This document shows positions 58,229 through 64,000 of a DNA stretch of 64,000 nt, piece after piece. This DNA is from Trichosphaerium sp. ATCC 40318 (taxonomy: Eukaryota > Discosea > Flabellinia > Trichosidae). The notes beneath the pieces were generated by a model that saw nothing but the letters and a program-made list of their open reading frames with translations, searched no databases and was not told where the DNA came from. The translations under genes were made by a program, and so were the position numbers. Within the stretch, counting starts at the first letter, position 1, and each line of letters opens with the position of its first letter. Where the stretch lies: contig JALMLS010000631.1 of NCBI GenBank assembly GCA_038496445.1, positions 145,388 to 209,387 of the forward strand. Reading direction: 5' to 3'.

Positions 58229-61200
58229 ATGTTGCGATTCGTTAGAGCGAATAAAATCGCTTGCAAGCGAACACGGGCTCCAAATCGAACTCATTGGCGT
58301 GTTTCTGCTCGTAGACGTTACTGTACTCTACAAGAGGCAAATAACGATGAACCAGTAGCCGAAATTGAGCAGACAAACGAAATAGTTGAAGAGGTCCAAG
58401 ACACGTTTGAAAAGGTCTTGGCGCCCGACTTGGAAGGTGTAGAGATACTACCACCTATTGCAGACGACCCAGCTAATGAAATTATTGCCGACGCGCCTGT
58501 ACAGACACATACACCTGTCATTCCAGAACCGTCGCGTAAACCACTAGACATCAAGGCCGCACAAGGTACTTTGAACTCAGAATAAGATAACTTCATTTTA
58601 ACGCTTTTCGCTGTCAGATCAAGTACTTCTAATAGATGGTCTTGGCTTCCTGTGGCGAGCATTTTACGCCAAAACAGGTAAAATTGAGACACCTCAGGGA
58701 GAGGACGCAAGAGCTTTTCATGGTTTTATGCAATCATTGTTTAAGCTGCTTAAAGTGTGTCCGTCTGGTTATGTTGGTAAGTTAGTCGCTGATACTGTGA
58801 GACTGGGGTAGTGCTGATACAGATTTTTAGTTGTTTGCTTGGATGCTGGAAGAAAGAGTTTCAGGAATAGGTTGTATCCACCTTACAAGAAAAATAGGCC
58901 ACCAAAGCAGCACCTCATACAGAAACAACTTGTTTTTGTCAAGGAAGCACTTCGTGAATTGAATATTGCAGTTGCGTAGTGTTCTTTTTGTGGACAAAAA
59001 CTCTTTCTATGAAAATTTGACACATCATTTCATTTTTTCGTTTGACACATTGCATAGTATGTCGAAAAATCAAATTATGAAGCAGATGATATTATTGCTA
59101 CTATTGCAAAGGAGGCTGTATTTGCCGGAAAGAAGGTAAATTTATATTTGATTTTAATGCATAGTGATCTAAACCTATACAGGTTATTATTGCTGGTAAA
59201 GACAAGGATCTCATGCAACTTATTGATGAAAAAGTGCAACTATATGACTCTGGAAAATTTTATGGTAACAAATTTTGGTGTTAGATTCAAGGAAGCTGAC
59301 TTTATTTAAAGGTCCTGAGGAAGTACGCAATAAATTCGGTGTTGAACCTCAACAGTTACCGGATTTCCATGCACTTGTAGGAGATAGTGCTGATAACAGT
59401 ATGTTGTCGTCAATTCAATTAATCTTAATGCGTTTGTTAGTACCTGGAGTACCTTCTATTGGTAAAAAGGGCGCAGCTCAATTAATTTGTGAGTTTGGAG
59501 ATCTTGACACCTTGCTGGGTAATCTGGCAGAAGTAAAGGATCCTAAAAAGCGAGAGAGGTAATTAGTTTTTTTAGGATAGTAGAAGAATAAATTTAATTT
59601 ATACTCTAGGCTTAAAGAAAATGCTCGTATGTTAGAGCTTTATTATGAACTCGCTCGATTACGTCGTGATATTACCTTACCTGCACTTGAGAATCTTGTT
59701 GCAAATTTTAACGGAGAAGCTGGAAAAAACCATTTCGAGTTTTTCAACTTTAAACATTTTTTCAAGCCTTTGGATATGTTGAATGAAATATACAAACAAA
59801 TACGACCTGTTGAAGATCGCAAAGAAGTCATGCTTCAAGAAGAACTTGATGCTATATATGAAGCCGACGATCTCACAGACGAATCGCCGAGAGAGTTTGT
59901 TGCCATGGAAGTACGTTAATTTTTTTAGTCGCTTCAGCGCCTTGCCCTTATCTCGCTTAGAAAGCAGCTGCGACTGAAGGTCCTTCGTTATATCCTACTC
60001 TTGATCAAGTGGATCTTTTCCAAGGTGAAAAGACGGAAGGTAAAGCAACACCGGTGTCGGATATGCCAGTACCAGAGAAAAACAAACAGGTAGCTATCAC
60101 CTGTGTATATCCTTCAATTAAATATTACTAGCTACCTGATATGCCTCCTGTAAGATCAAATGGTTTCCCACAGGATCATTGGGATATCATGCATGACAAA
60201 CAGTATCAAAAGAGTCTCTTTAAGCGTATTGCTAGAGGTACTGTTTCAAGGTGTTTTTGTTATCATTCTAAAACTATTAACTAGATTGGAAGCCTGCATA
60301 CAAAAAAGTGAAGGGAGTAACAATAGTCAATGATAAGAAATCCGCAGAAAGGGTGATAAAGATGCTATATGAGTACAAAGACAGGTAAATACTACGACTA
60401 TTTACGACTCTGACAATACATAGATATCATGCTTGTGATACTGAGGCAATTGGTTTGGATTTGAAAAAAATGAACGCTGTTGGATCTGGTGTTGTTTTTG
60501 CTGCTTCAATATACCTCGGTAAGTTTACTTTAGTTTCATACATCTGATGATCCTGTTAACTAAGTTGTTAGGACCTGATTTGGACTTTGGAAATGGACCA
60601 AGAATTTTTATTGACAATCTAGACCGCGCTAATGGTACCCTTGAGCTTTTCAAGGATTACTTTGAAGATGAAGAAATCCTTAAAGTGTGGCACAACTATT
60701 CCTTTGATAGGGCAGTTTTGTATAATCATGGTATACTCTGTGAGGTAATGAGGTTCTTTATTGTCTTTTAAAATCTTACGTTTTGTTACAGGGTTTGGGC
60801 GCTGATACTATACATATGGCAAGGTTGTATGATACTTCAAGAGATTCATTTAGTTTGGAGTCTCTTTCAAAGGTTTGTAAAAAATCTTTAGTGTCAGAAA
60901 TTCATTACGTTGTTAATAGGATTTACTTGGCTCAAAAGAGCATAAAAGAAGCATGAAAGACCGATTCTCCGAACCTAAGAAGGAAGGATCAAAGATGATG
61001 GTTCTTCCTGAGTTGGATGATTTACAGCGCAACCCAGAAAAAGTAGAAGAATGGATAGGTACGCATTATTTTCTGACAATACGGTCGAATTAATATTCTT
61101 GTAGACTATTGTACTTTGGATACAGTTGCTACTTGGGAACTTCGAGAGAAACTTGAGGTACTATACGTACCTGCTTAACTCTTGTTCTTACTCAGTTAAA

Positions 61201-63927
61201 GGGTTTCCTCAGGAAGAGACCTTGGGAAGCAAAATACTTATGGGATGAAGTGCGATCTTAAATTATAAGATTTGATGTCAAAAGTGAATTTTGACGTTTT
61301 TAGAACCCTGTGAACACAAAAACTATGTTTGATTTGTACTTTGATTTATGGAGACCATTTGGTACTTGTTTAACGAATATCGAACGTCGTGGTGTCAAGG
61401 TATGCATGTTATTAACATTGTTTCAGCCAATATTAATTATACGCAATGTAGGTTAATGTAGATTACTTAAAACTCCTTGAACCACTGGCGGAACAAGATA
61501 TCAAGAAATACCATGACTTCTTCCGTAGATGGGCTATTAAACACTGTGATGATGCAAAATACATGAATGCTTGTACGAGAACAGCTATTGGTTGTCCAAA
61601 CAGTTTACTAAGACTAACCTGTAGCGTCTGATGCACAACTTCAACAACTGCTGTTTGCACCTTGTAACAATAAGAAGAACACTTCATTGAAACGTGAAGC
61701 TGAGAAGACTTTTACTATCATCTTCCAGGATGAAGAATGGGCAGAAATGGAGAAACAAGCTGAGCTTGAAGCTGCTATAGCAGCAAAAGAAGAAGAAGAG
61801 GCTAAAGCTAAAGAGACTGATTTTGAAGAAGTAGAAGAAGATCTTGGTGAAGCTCATGGAGGAGCTATTTCTTCTGATGCTGTTAATGAAGAAGTAGAAC
61901 AAGATCTTGAGGATGAAGAGGGTACTGATGTGGATTGGATTCAAGAAGACAAGACACCAAAGAAGAAAAAGAAGAAGAAATCTAAAAAAGCAAAAGCAAA
62001 GGAAGAGGAGTTTGGAGAAGAAGACGTATGAAAAATACTTTGTGATTTAGTACCCTTTTTTGTTCTTTTCTTTTAATGATTTATTAGTTGTTTGAAGATG
62101 AAGAGGCTCCAGAAGAACCACCAAAGAAGAAGAGGAAGAAAGTCAATAAGAAAGAGATTGTCCTCAAAGGCATGGGTTTGCCATACTTTGTACGTCTTGT
62201 TTAAAGAAGTAGCAAGCGTTTAACGTTGTGTGTTAATTTTAGGATGTAACAGCATCAGGGTGGCCAGCTGTTAGTGCAGATGCTTTGCGTAAGTTGGCAG
62301 GTGAACCACCAAACAAGTATGGTGCATTGTTCAGATACCAGAAACTTCGAAGAGGTACACTTTGGTGGCTACGACACTAGTTGTTATACACTAACAAATA
62401 TACTATAGCTGGACAAAATAATGCCATGTATGCTTGTGAAGCTATTAGCGCATTGACTAAGGCATCACAAATTGAAGTTCTCTTGAACACTTTTATAAAG
62501 CCATTGCAAGGTAAAGCTGTTTAACTTTTTTTTTGTTTGTTAACACGTGTTTTGTATAGTTATTCCAGACGAAAATGGGCGTATTCATGCATCATTGAAT
62601 ATCAATACAGAAACTGGACGACTTTCTTGTAGAAAACCTAATCTACAAAATCAACCAGCTTATGACAAAGACACTTACAGGATTCGTTCAGCATTTACCT
62701 GTGAGCCAGGAAACAGTCTTATTGGTACCACCAACATCTTTTTGTTTAATAATTCTGTATTGACCATCGTGTAGTCGCTGATTATGGGCAACTGGAATTA
62801 AGGCTTCTTGGACACATTACACGATGTGAGAGTATGTTACAGGCATTCAAAGAAGTACGTATAGAAAGCAGCATTGCTTTTGCATCTAGATGCTAACAGG
62901 TTTTTGTCAAGGGCGGAGATTTTCACTCAAGGACAGCTGTTGGTATGTACCCAGAGATCAAAGAGGCTCTTGATAAAGGAGAGGTACATATATCTATGGT
63001 GTACGAGATATTCTTCTTACTAATAATAAACTAGGTTCTTTTGGAATGGGATTACGCCAATGGCAATCCTCCAGCTCCACTTGTAAAAGAAAAATATGCT
63101 ACTGAAAGGCGACGAGCTAAGATGCTTAACTTTTCTTTGGCGTATGGTAAAACTGTTGTTGGTCTCTCTAAGGATTGGGGAGTCAGTGAGACAGAAGCGC
63201 AAAAAACGCTTGACGCTTGGTACGAACAACATACGTAGTTGAGCATAAGAAGCTAACACGAGAGTTAAAAATAGGTATCGAGATAGGCCAGAAGTTAAAA
63301 AATGGCAAATGTGGTCCAAGAGGAGAGCAGAGAAGTATGGTTGGACAAGAACGTTGATGGGTCGGTATCGTCCACTTCCTGCAATGTCAGAAAGAGGAGC
63401 CATGCGAGGTCATGCAGAAAGAGCAGCGATTAATACACCTCTTCAGGTAAATCATTTCTTAAGCCATTGTTTTGTTAGTGCACTTCTGATGCATTTTAGG
63501 GTGGCGCTGCTGATATTATGGTTAAAGCTATGCTGTTGATAGAAGCACATCCGAGACTAAAAGAACTCAAATGGTTACAAGTGATGCAGATTCATGATGA
63601 AGTAATTCTAGAGGTAAACAAAAAACCAGCCGTAAGAGTAATTATCTAACTTTATTCAAAAAAGGACCTGAAGAACACCAAGATGAAGCACTTGAGGTAC
63701 TAACGTTTTAAGCTTATTTGGTGTCTTATTGTATACTATAGATTGTAATGGACCTTATGCGTACCCAGTTCATCCTGGTGATGTCAAAAAGCCATTGCTT
63801 GTTGATCTCGTTGTAGATAGTAATGTTGGTAAAAACTGGTACGAAAAATGAAGTCTTTAAGTTGTTTTTTTTGCTAAGCTACAACTTGTGTTTTCTGACT
63901 TTTTTGTAAAGGTATGAAGCCAAGTAA
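58229..63927 (+). CDS. Organellar family-A DNA polymerase with 5'-3' and 3'-5' exonuclease domains
   Basis: The start at 58229 gives MLRFVRANKIACKRTRAPNR, a mitochondrial-type leader. A FEN-type 5'-3' exonuclease follows (LIDGLGFLWRAFYAKTGKIE, YEADDIIATIAKEAVFAGKK, VIIAGKDKDLMQLID, VPSIGKKGAAQLICEFG). Next is a DEDD 3'-5' exonuclease (CDTEAIGL, VWHNYSFDRAVL, IDYCTLDTVATWEL). The polymerase comes last: TGRLSCRKPNLQNQPAYDKD, motif A VADYGQLELRLLGH, motif B RRRAKMLNFSLAYGKTVVG and motif C MQIHDEVILE, ending VGKNWYEAK. Plant and red-algal POP enzymes lack the 5'-3' domain, so this three-domain form is notable. An acidic/lysine-rich insert (about 61740-62165) interrupts the thumb region. More than 25 exons. 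The frame just before LLVDLVVDSN is uncertain: either a 31-base intron (63761-63791) or a frameshift. Confidence 0.9.
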
Positions 63928-64000
63928 GTATCTCGATTCATTTTTATTTTGGGAATGGAGGGCATGTATAATAAAAAACTGGTTGGAAGAACAATTCGAA

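Noticed and set aside
61684-61944. Phe/Ser/Leu-rich minus-strand frame with apparent membrane segments
   Set aside because: It is antisense of the Glu/Lys-rich insert in the DNA polymerase gene. GAA/GAG codons read as TTC/CTC on the other strand.
1-64000. tRNA, rRNA, CRISPR, transposase or integrase genes
   Set aside because: I looked for conserved tRNA arms, rRNA cores, direct-repeat arrays and transposase/reverse-transcriptase motifs by eye and found none that were convincing. A tRNAscan and RepeatMasker run would settle it.

Overview
This is a window of a compact, AT-rich eukaryotic nuclear genome. About 35 genes lie on both strands. Most are cut by many short introns (mostly 40-75 bases, some near 30), with donors usually GTACGT, GTACGC or GTAAGT, branch sites close to CTAAC a few bases before the acceptor, and acceptors ending TAG, AAG or CAG. 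Coding frames were joined by hand across introns using protein continuity. No bacterial-style operon, ribosome binding site, CRISPR array, rRNA or convincing tRNA was seen. The organism looks like a free-living protist or alga. It has a family-A organellar replicase with a mitochondrial-type leader (a type not used by animals and fungi), fused UMP synthase, CMTR1, Ras and Arf-like GTPases, a vesicle-coat subunit and a BLOC-2-like protein. The lineage cannot be fixed from the sequence alone.

Layout. 0-10 kb: start of a secreted GH20 hexosaminidase, a lipid-anchored acidic repeat protein, tRNA dihydrouridine synthase DUS3, a coiled-coil membrane protein, an unknown basic protein, the spliceosomal thioredoxin-fold protein TXNL4B/DLP, and a one-propeller relative of coatomer beta-prime. 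10-22 kb: wax-synthase-like acyltransferase, sphingosine-1-phosphate lyase, an F-box-like protein with MORN-variant repeats, an ankyrin-DHHC palmitoyltransferase, a 2H phosphoesterase with an RRM-like tail, and a secreted JmjC-fold protein lacking its metal-binding histidines. 22-36 kb: unknown lysine-rich protein, cap methyltransferase CMTR1 with RD-rich tail, Ras GTPase with CaaX box, a large HPS5/TECPR2-type protein, and a mitochondrial protein.

37-48.6 kb holds three related loci. Tandem DWY/YPxYxW repeats precede a RAP/VSR-like PD-(D/E)XK nuclease domain in two copies, while the third copy has lost the nuclease and its 5' end. Between them lie S-formylglutathione hydrolase, a DUF427 protein, a GST and an unknown intronless gene. 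48.6-51 kb has several small, hitherto hard-to-call genes. 51-64 kb holds a CLC-6/7-type chloride transporter, an Arf-like GTPase with a changed G3 box, UMP synthase with a 4-base microexon, and a three-domain DNA polymerase I-like replicase.

The most interesting signals are the splicing system (GTACGT donors, GC-AG introns, 28-31 base introns, 4- and 12-base microexons) and the repeat-nuclease family with one decayed member. Others are a probably inactive ER JmjC protein, an Arf-like GTPase without catalytic glutamine, and a giant-virus-style F-box/MORN gene that carries an intron.
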